Below are positions 6,292 to 12,982 of a stretch of 21,881 nt of DNA, in pieces. The notes under the pieces were generated by a model. It saw only the letters and a list, made by a program, of their open reading frames with translations. It had not been told where the DNA came from and made no database searches. Position 1 is the stretch's first letter; each line of letters opens with the position of its first letter. Origin of the DNA: a virus; the IMG/VR virus record IMGVR_UViG_3300025120_000646, positions 1-21,881 of that record. One strand, given 5' to 3'. A program made the position numbers and the translations under genes.

Positions 6292-6458
6292 AAAAAATGA
6301 AGAAAAAAGGTTACGCCAAGGGTGGTGCAGCAAAGAAGATGAAAGCGGGTGGTGCCGTTAAAAAAATGAAGGCTGGCGGCGCAGTAAAACGCCGCATGGG
6401 TGGCGCAATGATGAAGAAAAAAGGTTATGCTAAAGGCGGCGCGGTTAAAAGAAAATAA
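6288..6458 (+). CDS. 56-residue Lys/Gly repeat protein, protamine-like composition
   Basis: A short frame starts at ATG 6288, overlapping the preceding stop (ATGA), and ends at TAA 6458. The product has 19 Lys and 3 Arg in 56 residues and no acidic residue. It is built from near-repeats: KKGYAKGGA at residues 6-14 and again KKGYAKGGA at 44-52, with KKMKAGGAVK twice (16-25 and 25-34) in between. It resembles the GYAKGG-type small peptides seen in many marine phages. No fold is expected alone. The charge suggests DNA, RNA or capsid-interior binding. The overlap with its neighbour, the preserved frame and the encoded repeat argue that it is real despite its size. Function is not known. Confidence 0.65.
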   Translation: MKKMKKKGYAKGGAAKKMKAGGAVKKMKAGGAVKRRMGGAMMKKKGYAKGGAVKRK

Positions 6459-6463
6459 CCTGA

Positions 6464-7138
6464 ATGCCGTTTTTGCAGAGCAATATCCCACACTTCAAGT
6501 GCTGGGTTCGCCGCGAGTATACTGTAAACCATGAACGTTATCATGGTGAATTTTTACACGCTATGGCAATAGCCGTAACTACCATGCCTAACCGTTGTTT
6601 AAGCTTTCAGCTTATTTTTACGGGATGCGAGGTGGACGAAGAGGGGGGAGAGAACGTGCATGGCGGAGCTATGTGGGCCCGAATGCCCATAACGGCTTTA
6701 GTTGCAGACGAACCTTTAGAGGATTGGCCCAAACCAATGGCAGTACATGAAGCACAACCTTGGGACTGCCCTTCACATACTCACGCGGCGTATGTGTTAG
6801 AAAGGGCCTCTCCTTGTCCGTGGTTAGCCAAAATAGACGGAACGTTCTTCCCAGCAAAGTACATGTTTACTGTAGATTACACCGATACGGATGTTGCGGA
6901 TGATCCTGCGCAACACAAGCAGGCTCATGTATTGCAGCTATTAAACGCGGGGGATTGGACAGGAAACATTGTGGGTCTTCCTAATAACCGTGTGAGGGTG
7001 ACGCATCCCGCGTGGTTTGAAACGGGGGAAGGTGCGCCTGACTTCAAGCCGTCTCAGCATGTACATTACTCTAAATCTGATCTAGACTACACCTTAGACG
7101 TTAATCGAATATTCGATAATCTGTACAACGAGGAATGA
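6464..7138 (+). CDS. Conserved marine-phage protein (MPFLQSNIPHF family), unknown function
   Basis: A 224-residue protein beginning MPFLQSNIPHFKCWVRREY, a start I recognise from conserved proteins in marine phages, followed by NVHGGAMWARMPITALV (64-80), AQPWDCPSHTH (97-107), and LPNNRVRVTHPAWF (176-189). It is rich in His, Trp and Cys, with possible metal-binding clusters in WDCPSHTHAAY, but no enzyme family that I can name. Here it opens the neck block, directly before a connector-like protein. Compact soluble architecture and strong motif conservation suggest a dedicated virion or assembly role. The gene starts 5 bases after the basic cassette with no clear ribosome site, so coupling is likely. 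Confidence 0.75.
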   Translation: MPFLQSNIPHFKCWVRREYTVNHERYHGEFLHAMAIAVTTMPNRCLSFQLIFTGCEVDEEGGENVHGGAMWARMPITALVADEPLEDWPKPMAVHEAQPWDCPSHTHAAYVLERASPCPWLAKIDGTFFPAKYMFTVDYTDTDVADDPAQHKQAHVLQLLNAGDWTGNIVGLPNNRVRVTHPAWFETGEGAPDFKPSQHVHYSKSDLDYTLDVNRIFDNLYNEE

Positions 7139-7139
7139 C

Positions 7140-7808
7140 ATGGCAGTTTCTAACAGCGTGGATTTTGAGCTAGATGTAGCTGAGTACGTCGAAGAAGCCT
7201 TTGAGCGTTGCGGTTTGGAGGTTCGAACAGGCTATGATTTTAAAACGGCAAAACGGTCGTTAAATTTAATGTTGGCAGAGTGGGCCAACAGAGGTTTAAA
7301 TCAATGGACAATAGCGCAACGCACCGTGACCATGACACAAGGCACCGGAGAGTATTCGTTATTACCGGACGTTATTGATATTTTGTCTGCGGTTATCCGC
7401 AGGGACGGCACGGATTACGCGCTGCTTCGTTTAAGCCGAGAGGAATACCAAACGGTTCCCGACAAGTCTTCTCAAGGCAGACCCAACCAGTTTTTCTTGG
7501 ATCGTCAAATCACGCCTAGTTTAAAAATATGGCCTGCGCCAGAAAACAGTACGGATGTTGTGTATTACAACGCGCTTACTCGTATGAATGATGCGGATAC
7601 AGCTATAAACACGTTAGACATGCCCTTTCGATTTTATCCCTGTCTAGCTGCAGGTTTAGCGTATTACATTGCTATAAAGCGGGCCCCGCAACGCGTTCAG
7701 TTATTAAAGGCGGTGTATGAAGAAGAGTTTGAACGTGCCATGACTGAGGATCGTGACAGGGCTTCGTTTAACGTAGTACCTCAATACCAGTACTTTAGGA
7801 CAGGCTGA
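7140..7808 (+). CDS. Neck / head-tail adaptor protein (P22 gp4-like), predicted
   Basis: The 222-residue protein opens with FELDVAEYVEEAFERCGLEV, then KTAKRSLNLMLAEWANRGLN at 37-56, a helical-bundle start typical of podovirus portal-adaptor proteins (P22 gp4 type). A beta-rich middle (GTGEYSLLPDVIDILSAVIR) and a C-terminal helix pair (ERAMTEDRDRASFNV) complete the pattern. Adaptor rings sit under the portal and receive the nozzle. Short GAGGAATGAC precedes the ATG, and the stop overlaps the next ATG (TGATG). No lysozyme motif is visible, although P22 gp4 itself has wall-cutting activity. Assignment is from pattern and position. An SU10-type adaptor lies at 8590, so two stacked adaptors may be present. 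Confidence 0.72.
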   Translation: MAVSNSVDFELDVAEYVEEAFERCGLEVRTGYDFKTAKRSLNLMLAEWANRGLNQWTIAQRTVTMTQGTGEYSLLPDVIDILSAVIRRDGTDYALLRLSREEYQTVPDKSSQGRPNQFFLDRQITPSLKIWPAPENSTDVVYYNALTRMNDADTAINTLDMPFRFYPCLAAGLAYYIAIKRAPQRVQLLKAVYEEEFERAMTEDRDRASFNVVPQYQYFRTG

Positions 7809-8581
7809 TGGGTAAGTTTGCCAGCGGTAAAAACGCCCTTGCGATATCAGATCGTTCCGGTTTTCGGTACAGATATAAAGACATGCGGCGGGAGTGGAAT
7901 GGCCTGTTGGTTGGTAAGGACGAGTTTGAGCCCAAACAGCCGCAGCTAGGACCGTTTAGAACGGTTTCTGATCCACAAGCCTTAAAAGACGCTAGGCCAC
8001 AAACGCTAGATCGTACCGCGGCATTTCAAGTAATAACTACTAACGGTATCGTCTACGAGGGTAACGGCGTTTGGACAACCAGTGGTGTGACGGAAATGCC
8101 CTCTTCTATTGCGTCCTTACCCTCTTTAACGTCGGGCGTAGGCTCTGTTACGGTAAACACGTCGGGCGGAACATCCGTAGATGTGTCGGTTACGGGGGTA
8201 TCAGGCACAGCAGCATCAGGCTCTGTTACTGTTACCAGCAACGTCTATATTGTTACAGTGGCTAGTGGCACTAATCCTTATGGAACGGGCAATAAGTTCT
8301 ACATAGACGGGGTTGTTAGCCCGACGATTAGTTTAGCAGAGGGCAGCACGTTTAGGCTTGACCAATCGGCCTCGTCCAATAGTAGCCATCCATTACGGTT
8401 CAGCACCACTGCAAACGGTACACACGCGGGCGGCTCTGAGTACACTACGGGCGTAACCACGTCGGGAACGGCGGGTCAGGCTGGTGCGTATGTTCAAATA
8501 ACTGTCGCAAATTCTGCCCCAACCCTCTATTACTACTGCACCAACCATAGTGGTATGGGCGGAACGGCGAACACACCATAG
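7808..8581 (+). CDS. Virion protein with predicted C-terminal cupredoxin (type-1 copper) domain
   Basis: Three parts are visible in this 257-residue protein. Residues 1-65 carry a conserved-looking start (LAISDRSGFRYRYKDMRREW) common in neck-region proteins. Residues 105-145 hold one copy of a SVTGVSGTAASGSV unit like the repeats of the gene at 14766. Residues 146-257 look like a cupredoxin sandwich: GNKFYIDGVVSPTISLAEGS, TFRLDQ, SHPLRFST, then a TLYYYCTNHSGMGG ending. The four ligands of a type-1 copper site are present in order: His194, Cys244, His247, Met250. The C-x2-H-x2-M spacing equals that of amicyanin (C-T-P-H-P-F-M). Copper binding is predicted, not shown. The gene sits between two adaptor-like genes, so it is probably a virion surface or neck component. 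Confidence 0.75.
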   Translation: MGKFASGKNALAISDRSGFRYRYKDMRREWNGLLVGKDEFEPKQPQLGPFRTVSDPQALKDARPQTLDRTAAFQVITTNGIVYEGNGVWTTSGVTEMPSSIASLPSLTSGVGSVTVNTSGGTSVDVSVTGVSGTAASGSVTVTSNVYIVTVASGTNPYGTGNKFYIDGVVSPTISLAEGSTFRLDQSASSNSSHPLRFSTTANGTHAGGSEYTTGVTTSGTAGQAGAYVQITVANSAPTLYYYCTNHSGMGGTANTP

Positions 8582-8589
8582 GTGATTGA

Positions 8590-9237
8590 ATGAGCTATAC
8601 ATACGCAACATTAAAGCAAGCCCTCCAAGATTATACGGAGAATACGGAGACTTCGTTTGTAAATAATCTGCCCCTTTTCATACGGTCTGCAGAAGAACGC
8701 ATTTTAAAATCCGTTCAACTAAACCTGTTTAGAAGAAACGCTTCGGGAGTTATGTCGCAAGGTAATAAGTATCTTAGGGTGCCAGATGACTTTTTAGCGC
8801 CGTATTCCTTGAGCTATACCAGTGGTTCGGAAGAGGTGTTTGTAGAGTTTAAGGACGTTAGTTTTATACAGACGTACAACCCAGACTCAACGGTTACGGG
8901 TTTGCCGAAGTATTATGCCTCGTTTGATGTTAGTAATTTTATTTTAGCTCCGACTCCAAATGCGTCCTTTACTGCGGAGCTTCATTATTTGTACCGCCCT
9001 GCAAGCTTAACTGCAGGGTCGGACAGTGGCACGACATGGTTGAGTGAAAATGCAGAGTTAAGCATCCTGTACGCTTCGTTAATAGAGGCGTATATCTTTA
9101 TGAAAGGTGAGCAGGACGTTATGGCAATGTATGACAAGCGATATCAAGAGTCGTTGGTTGGCTTGAAGTTGTTGGGTGAAGCAAAAGAAACAACACAGAA
9201 CTATCGTGTCGGTCAGGTTGTGAGGGAGAAACAATGA
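8590..9237 (+). CDS. Head-tail adaptor, SU10-adaptor-like
   Basis: The 215-residue protein matches the pattern of the phage SU10-type adaptor family: helical start YATLKQALQDYTENTETSFV with NNLPLFIRSAEERILKSVQL (residues 24-43), a beta-sandwich middle (YLRVPDDFLAPYSLSYTSG, then LPKYYASFD and FILAPTPNASFTAELHYLY), and a C-terminal helical part with SLIEAYIFMKGEQDVMAMYDKRYQE. The series F(I/V)..AE.RI...V...R..NASG, P.DFL.P.SL and Y.FMKG is diagnostic of this group in marine phages. It would form a ring between portal and tail. AGGTGA at 8581-8586 serves the ATG at 8590. Its end overlaps the next start (ATGA). Confidence 0.8.
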   Translation: MSYTYATLKQALQDYTENTETSFVNNLPLFIRSAEERILKSVQLNLFRRNASGVMSQGNKYLRVPDDFLAPYSLSYTSGSEEVFVEFKDVSFIQTYNPDSTVTGLPKYYASFDVSNFILAPTPNASFTAELHYLYRPASLTAGSDSGTTWLSENAELSILYASLIEAYIFMKGEQDVMAMYDKRYQESLVGLKLLGEAKETTQNYRVGQVVREKQ

Positions 9238-9530
9238 ACATGTCCGTACAGGCGTCTATGGGAAGTGACTTTAAAGTTGAGGTTCATACCACCAACAACA
9301 GGGGGTCTACTCCCGAAGAGGTGGCTAACCGTTGCATAAATAAAATGGTTGTGGTTTCTGAAACGGCGCATCCTGTTTTACGAGAACAGGTAATAGAATA
9401 CAAAAGCAGCATAGAGAAGCTTTTGGTGCTATATATGAAACAGGCTATTCAAGGGGACCGTACTACTGTATATAATGCAATTAAACAGGCTGGTCACCCT
9501 GAACTGGCTGAACATATAAGGAAACTTTAA
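9234..9530 (+). CDS. Small conserved helical protein of the neck block
   Basis: A 98-residue protein that starts in the stop of the adaptor gene (ATGA; GGGAG upstream). A second ATG two codons in is possible. After a short beta-like start (DFKVEVHTTNNRGST), it is alpha-helical: PEEVANRCINKMVVVSETAH, then VIEYKSSIEKLLVLYMKQAI, and finally DRTTVYNAIKQAGHPELAEHI. The last block is a recurrent signature of marine phage proteins located just after the SU10-like adaptor. No function is established as far as I know. It may be an assembly chaperone or a small connector. No enzymatic motif is present. Confidence 0.72.
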   Translation: MNMSVQASMGSDFKVEVHTTNNRGSTPEEVANRCINKMVVVSETAHPVLREQVIEYKSSIEKLLVLYMKQAIQGDRTTVYNAIKQAGHPELAEHIRKL

Positions 9531-9531
9531 T

Positions 9532-10014
9532 ATGGCTTTTTCTGGAAATTTTCTTTGCACTTCGTTCAAAAAAGAACTTATGATAGGTGTTCATAACTTC
9601 ACGACTGCAAGTAATGTTTTTAAACTAGCGCTATTTACTAACAGTGCGGTTCCCTCAGACATGGGCGGCTCTGGCAGCACTATGAATGGAAGCGTTACAA
9701 CTTATGCCACTAGTAACGAAATTAGCAGCGGTGGTGGGTCAAACTACACTGCTGGAGGACAGCTATTAACTAGTGTAACGCCAACCACTAGTGGCACTAC
9801 GGCCTTGACGGATTTTGCGGATGAGGTTTTTTCTAATGTTACAATCTCTTCAGTTCGTGGTGCATTAATTTATAATTCAAACCCAGTATCGGGTGGTGGA
9901 ACACCCGCTGTTTGTGTTTTGGATTTTGGCAGCGATAAATCTGCTAGTTCGGGTGACTTTACGATTGTTTTCCCTACGCCTGACGCTAGCAACGCGATTA
10001 TTAGGATAGCCTAA
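9532..10014 (+). CDS. Conserved beta-rich virion protein of the tail-fibre block
   Basis: The 160-residue protein starts MAFSGNFLCTSFKKELMIGVHNF, continues with FKLALFTNSA, then a Ser/Thr/Gly-rich loop, and ends in VRGALIYNSNP...AVCVLDFGSDKSASSGDFTIVF and NAIIRIA. This string of elements (FxCTSFK.EL, KLALF/YT, RGALIYN, VLDFG.DK..SSG.F...FP) is a well repeated small-protein type in marine phages placed just upstream of fibre genes. It is presumably a beta-sandwich that sits at the base of a fibre or on the capsid. The ATG follows AAGGAAACTTTAAT. The next gene begins two bases after its stop. The structural role is inferred from context. Confidence 0.72.
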   Translation: MAFSGNFLCTSFKKELMIGVHNFTTASNVFKLALFTNSAVPSDMGGSGSTMNGSVTTYATSNEISSGGGSNYTAGGQLLTSVTPTTSGTTALTDFADEVFSNVTISSVRGALIYNSNPVSGGGTPAVCVLDFGSDKSASSGDFTIVFPTPDASNAIIRIA

Positions 10015-10015
10015 C

Positions 10016-11164
10016 ATGACCGTATCGCTAGGAAACCGTGCAAAAATGTCCACCAGTACCACGGGTACTGGAACGATTACATTGGGCAGCGCGGTTTCTG
10101 GCTTCCAAACCTTTGCGGATGCTGGCATCACTAATGGTCAGACGGTGCGTTATGCCATAGACGATGGCGCTAATTTTGAAATAGGCAGTGGTACTTATAC
10201 ATCTAGCGGCACCACGCTTACGCGGTCTGTTACGGAAAGTTCTAACTCTGACAGTGCTATCTCTCTTAGCGGTAGTGCCGAGGTATTTATTGCAGCAACT
10301 GTCGCGGATTTAAACCCTCTTTATGCTGCCAACGAAAGCAGTCCATCAGCGCAACCAAGTGCGACCGGAACAAATGCAGTAGCTATAGGTGATAGTGCTG
10401 CGGGTTCTGGTACAAATTCTATAGCACTTGAAAAATCAAGAGCAAGTGGCACAAGAAGTTTTGCGGTGCAAAATAACAGCACGGCTTATGGCGCTACGGG
10501 TACAGGATCAGTGGCAATAGGTAATGCTGCTTACTCAACAGGTAGTAACTCTGTAGCGATAGGACAGGGTACAAATGCAACTTCTACGGGTTCAATATGT
10601 ATTGGTCAATCTTCTTCCGCCTCAGCGCCCGGCAGTATTGCATTCGGAAATAACGTCTATCTGCAAGGTACTGGCTCTGTTGGTTTTGGTAAAGACGCCT
10701 ATGACAATGACATTGACGGTAAATTTGCTTTTGGTCGTGACCCTCTAAGTAATCAACGAGACGTTGGTGGTGGATTGTTTGTTTTAGGGTGTTCAACTAC
10801 TGACGCTACTGCAACTACTTTAACTACTTATAGCACAACCCCCACAGCAACTAACCAAATAACTTTAAAAAATAAAGCAGCCCTTGTTTTCAACGGATTA
10901 ATTGTAGGGCGTCAAGATTTTACAGACGGCACAGATACAGCCGCTTTTAAAGTTCAAGGTATTATTAGGCGAGAAGCTAATGCTGGAACAACTGTGTTGG
11001 TAAATTCTACTGTAGATACTATTCAAAAAACTGTATCTACTATGGCTTGTACTGTATCTGCTGATACTACTCTTGGGTGTGTAAAAATACAAGTTACAGG
11101 TATTGCTGGTCACAATATTAGGTGGGCAGGAAATATATCTACTGCAGAAATAGAGTACACATAA
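10016..11164 (+). CDS. Tail fibre A with YadA-head-like repeats
   Basis: Residues 1-95 form a fibre N-terminal module (GNRAKMSTSTTGTGTITLGS, FQTFADAGITNGQTVRYAID, GTYTSSGTTLTRSV). Residues 118-240 hold YadA-head-type repeats with the NSVAIG signature (NAVAIGD, GSVAIGN, NSVAIGQ, GSICIGQ, GSIAFGN, GSVGFGK), expected to fold as a trimeric left-handed beta-roll as in trimeric autotransporter adhesins. Residues 252-382 are a C-terminal domain (TTDATATTLTT...ATNQI, AFKVQGIIRRE, GHNIRWAGNISTAEIEYT) shared with the next gene. The protein is 382 residues and the module order fits a receptor-binding side fibre. It follows the upstream stop by one base, with no clear ribosome site. Confidence 0.82.
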   Translation: MTVSLGNRAKMSTSTTGTGTITLGSAVSGFQTFADAGITNGQTVRYAIDDGANFEIGSGTYTSSGTTLTRSVTESSNSDSAISLSGSAEVFIAATVADLNPLYAANESSPSAQPSATGTNAVAIGDSAAGSGTNSIALEKSRASGTRSFAVQNNSTAYGATGTGSVAIGNAAYSTGSNSVAIGQGTNATSTGSICIGQSSSASAPGSIAFGNNVYLQGTGSVGFGKDAYDNDIDGKFAFGRDPLSNQRDVGGGLFVLGCSTTDATATTLTTYSTTPTATNQITLKNKAALVFNGLIVGRQDFTDGTDTAAFKVQGIIRREANAGTTVLVNSTVDTIQKTVSTMACTVSADTTLGCVKIQVTGIAGHNIRWAGNISTAEIEYT

Positions 11165-11179
11165 CAGGAGTAATAAATA

Positions 11180-12628
11180 ATGGGTTCTATCAATTTAGAT
11201 CACGCAGGCTCTGGTGGAGCAATTACGTTATCTAGTGATGGCACTGATCTCTTACTAGGTGGTAGTGCTATTGGTGGCGGCGGAGCTTCTGCTTTAACTA
11301 TAGAATCCAAAACTTCTGCTTATACCGTAGTAGCAGGTGATCTTGGTAAAGTTATAAATTGTACTTCTGCTTCGTTTACTATCTCGCTGACTGCGGCAAG
11401 TACTTTGGGTGCGGGTTTTAATGTTGTTATTTGGAATACGTCAGATACTAATTCACATGCAATTACGATTGATCCAAACAGTTCTGAAACAATAGATGGA
11501 TTAGCTACCTTAATTCTTAGGCGTGGAGAGGGTATGCAAGTTGTCTGTGATGGTAGTAATTTCCAAACAGGCGATAAAAAAACAATGCGGGGTTATGCGG
11601 ATAATATACTCAGCACTGAAGCACGACCCGTTGCCTCTGGAAATAGAAGTATTAGTTTGGGGCCATTGTCTACGTCCACTCAAGCTGAGTCATTTAGTGC
11701 AGGTTATTATGCAAGAGGAACGGGTGCGTACTCTGTTGCCATAGGGGGAAGGCCGACAGCCTCTTCAACAGGGGCTATTGCGATTGGATTTGAAGCATCT
11801 GGTACAAGCGTAATGGCAACTGCCATCGGCGGCAATTCTAATTCTCAGGGTGCTAAAGCTTCGGGTTCTGGTTCAGTTGCGTTGGGTGGTTCGTATGTTA
11901 GTGGGGCTGACGGTTTCGCAGTAGCTGTAAAAAACAACACTTCAAGTTATGGGGCGAGTGGTGCTAACTCGCTGAGTATTGGCCTTAACGCAAAATCAAC
12001 GGCTGGGAACTCAGTAGCGATAGGTTCAAGAACTCTCTCTAGTAATGCTTCTATTGCTATCGGTACTAGCTATGCAAATTATGGTGTTGTCGCTTCTGGT
12101 ATGAATAGTATTGTGCTTGGTGACGGTAGTGCCGCTTCACAAACATCGTCCGTGGCTATTGGGTATGGTGCTAATTCAAACATAAAAGGTAAGTTTGTTT
12201 ACGCATCTAAAAGTTTTGGTGGTGGTAATGCAGAAGGCAGCGCACAAGGCGGCATGTTTATTTTGATGTCAGATACTACTGACGCCACAGCAGAAGCTAT
12301 GACAACAGATAAAGCAACAGCAGATGCAACTAATCAAATCGTAGCCGCTACAGATACGTGCATTACTTTTTCCGGCACAGTCGTAGCAATGCAAAATGGC
12401 GCTCAATCCTACAGTAGCTGGGAGATTAAAGGGCTGTTAGTCAATGATGGCGGGACTACGACAGTACCTACCAGCGCAATCACGGTGATTTCCAACACCT
12501 CAAGCTGGGGTTTAGCTTTGTCTGCGGATAACACAAACAATGCTTTGACAGTACAAGTAACTGGAGAAGCAGCACACAATATAAGGTGGGTGGCGAACAT
12601 TCAAACGGCGGAAGTCACCTATGCTTAA
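11180..12628 (+). CDS. Tail fibre B with YadA-head-like repeats and the same C-terminal domain as fibre A
   Basis: The 482-residue protein starts with a short docking-type module (MGSINLDHAGSGGAITLSSD, then LLLGGSAIGGGG), followed by a beta-rich phage-fibre domain at about 40-130 (AYTVVAGDLGKVINCTSASF, DPNSSETIDG, VVCDGSNF). About 150-345 carry YadA-head-like repeats (YSVAIGG, GAIAIGF, MATAIGG, GSVALGG, NSLSIGL, NSVAIGS, SIAIGTS, NSIVLGD, SSVAIGY). Residues 358-482 repeat the C-terminal domain of fibre A (TTDATAEAMTT...ATNQI, WEIKGLLVND, AHNIRWVANIQTAEVTYA). AGGAG at 11165-11169 precedes the ATG by ten bases. Tandem duplication with exchange of N-terminal modules is the likely origin. Confidence 0.82.
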   Translation: MGSINLDHAGSGGAITLSSDGTDLLLGGSAIGGGGASALTIESKTSAYTVVAGDLGKVINCTSASFTISLTAASTLGAGFNVVIWNTSDTNSHAITIDPNSSETIDGLATLILRRGEGMQVVCDGSNFQTGDKKTMRGYADNILSTEARPVASGNRSISLGPLSTSTQAESFSAGYYARGTGAYSVAIGGRPTASSTGAIAIGFEASGTSVMATAIGGNSNSQGAKASGSGSVALGGSYVSGADGFAVAVKNNTSSYGASGANSLSIGLNAKSTAGNSVAIGSRTLSSNASIAIGTSYANYGVVASGMNSIVLGDGSAASQTSSVAIGYGANSNIKGKFVYASKSFGGGNAEGSAQGGMFILMSDTTDATAEAMTTDKATADATNQIVAATDTCITFSGTVVAMQNGAQSYSSWEIKGLLVNDGGTTTVPTSAITVISNTSSWGLALSADNTNNALTVQVTGEAAHNIRWVANIQTAEVTYA

Positions 12629-12640
12629 AGGAGCAAGATA

Positions 12641-12946
12641 ATGGCTATTACACACAATATTACGCAAGCTAGTTCCCAATACGGGATAAACTTTGACGGG
12701 GCGTATTATCGGATCGTCACGGCAGCGGTGTCGCGACAACGCGGGTCCAACCCTAAATTTATCGTGATGATCGACCTTAGTGCTTACGCCACCTCATCAC
12801 CATCCGACGATACTCGCGAGGTGGATTTTAAGCGTTACCATGCGACCTTGGAGCAAGTTGAGGCTGCATCTGGTGCTACGTTCTTAGACAAATGTTATGC
12901 TTGGGTCATGGCGCAAAGTGATATGTCGGGCAGTAGCGCAGCATAA
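12641..12946 (+). CDS. Small protein of the tail-fibre block, unknown role
   Basis: A 101-residue protein between two fibre genes, with AAAGGAG before the ATG. It begins MAITHNITQASSQYGINFDG and continues with AYYRIVTAAVSRQRGSNPKF, MIDLSAYATSSPSDDTREVD, FKRYHATLEQVEAASGATFL and a final CYAWVMAQSDMSG. The first half looks beta-rich and the second half helical. I recognise the pattern YYRI...VxIDLSxYATSS.SDDTREVDFKRYH as a small protein repeatedly found with fibre genes of marine phages. It may be a fibre-base or fibre-attached domain, but no function is established. A 10-base palindrome, TTCAATTGAA, lies in the short gap that follows. Confidence 0.7.
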   Translation: MAITHNITQASSQYGINFDGAYYRIVTAAVSRQRGSNPKFIVMIDLSAYATSSPSDDTREVDFKRYHATLEQVEAASGATFLDKCYAWVMAQSDMSGSSAA

Positions 12947-12982
12947 AAAGGTTCAATTGAATCAAAATTGCAGGATAATACA

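Noticed and set aside
5923-6458. Histone or HU-like DNA-binding protein in the basic cassette
   Set aside because: Composition is histone-like, but no HU fold signature or histone-fold pattern is present, so no such family is claimed.
12968-12982. TTG start for the beta-propeller fibre
   Set aside because: ATG at 12983 has a clear AGGA site at the right distance; the TTG has none.
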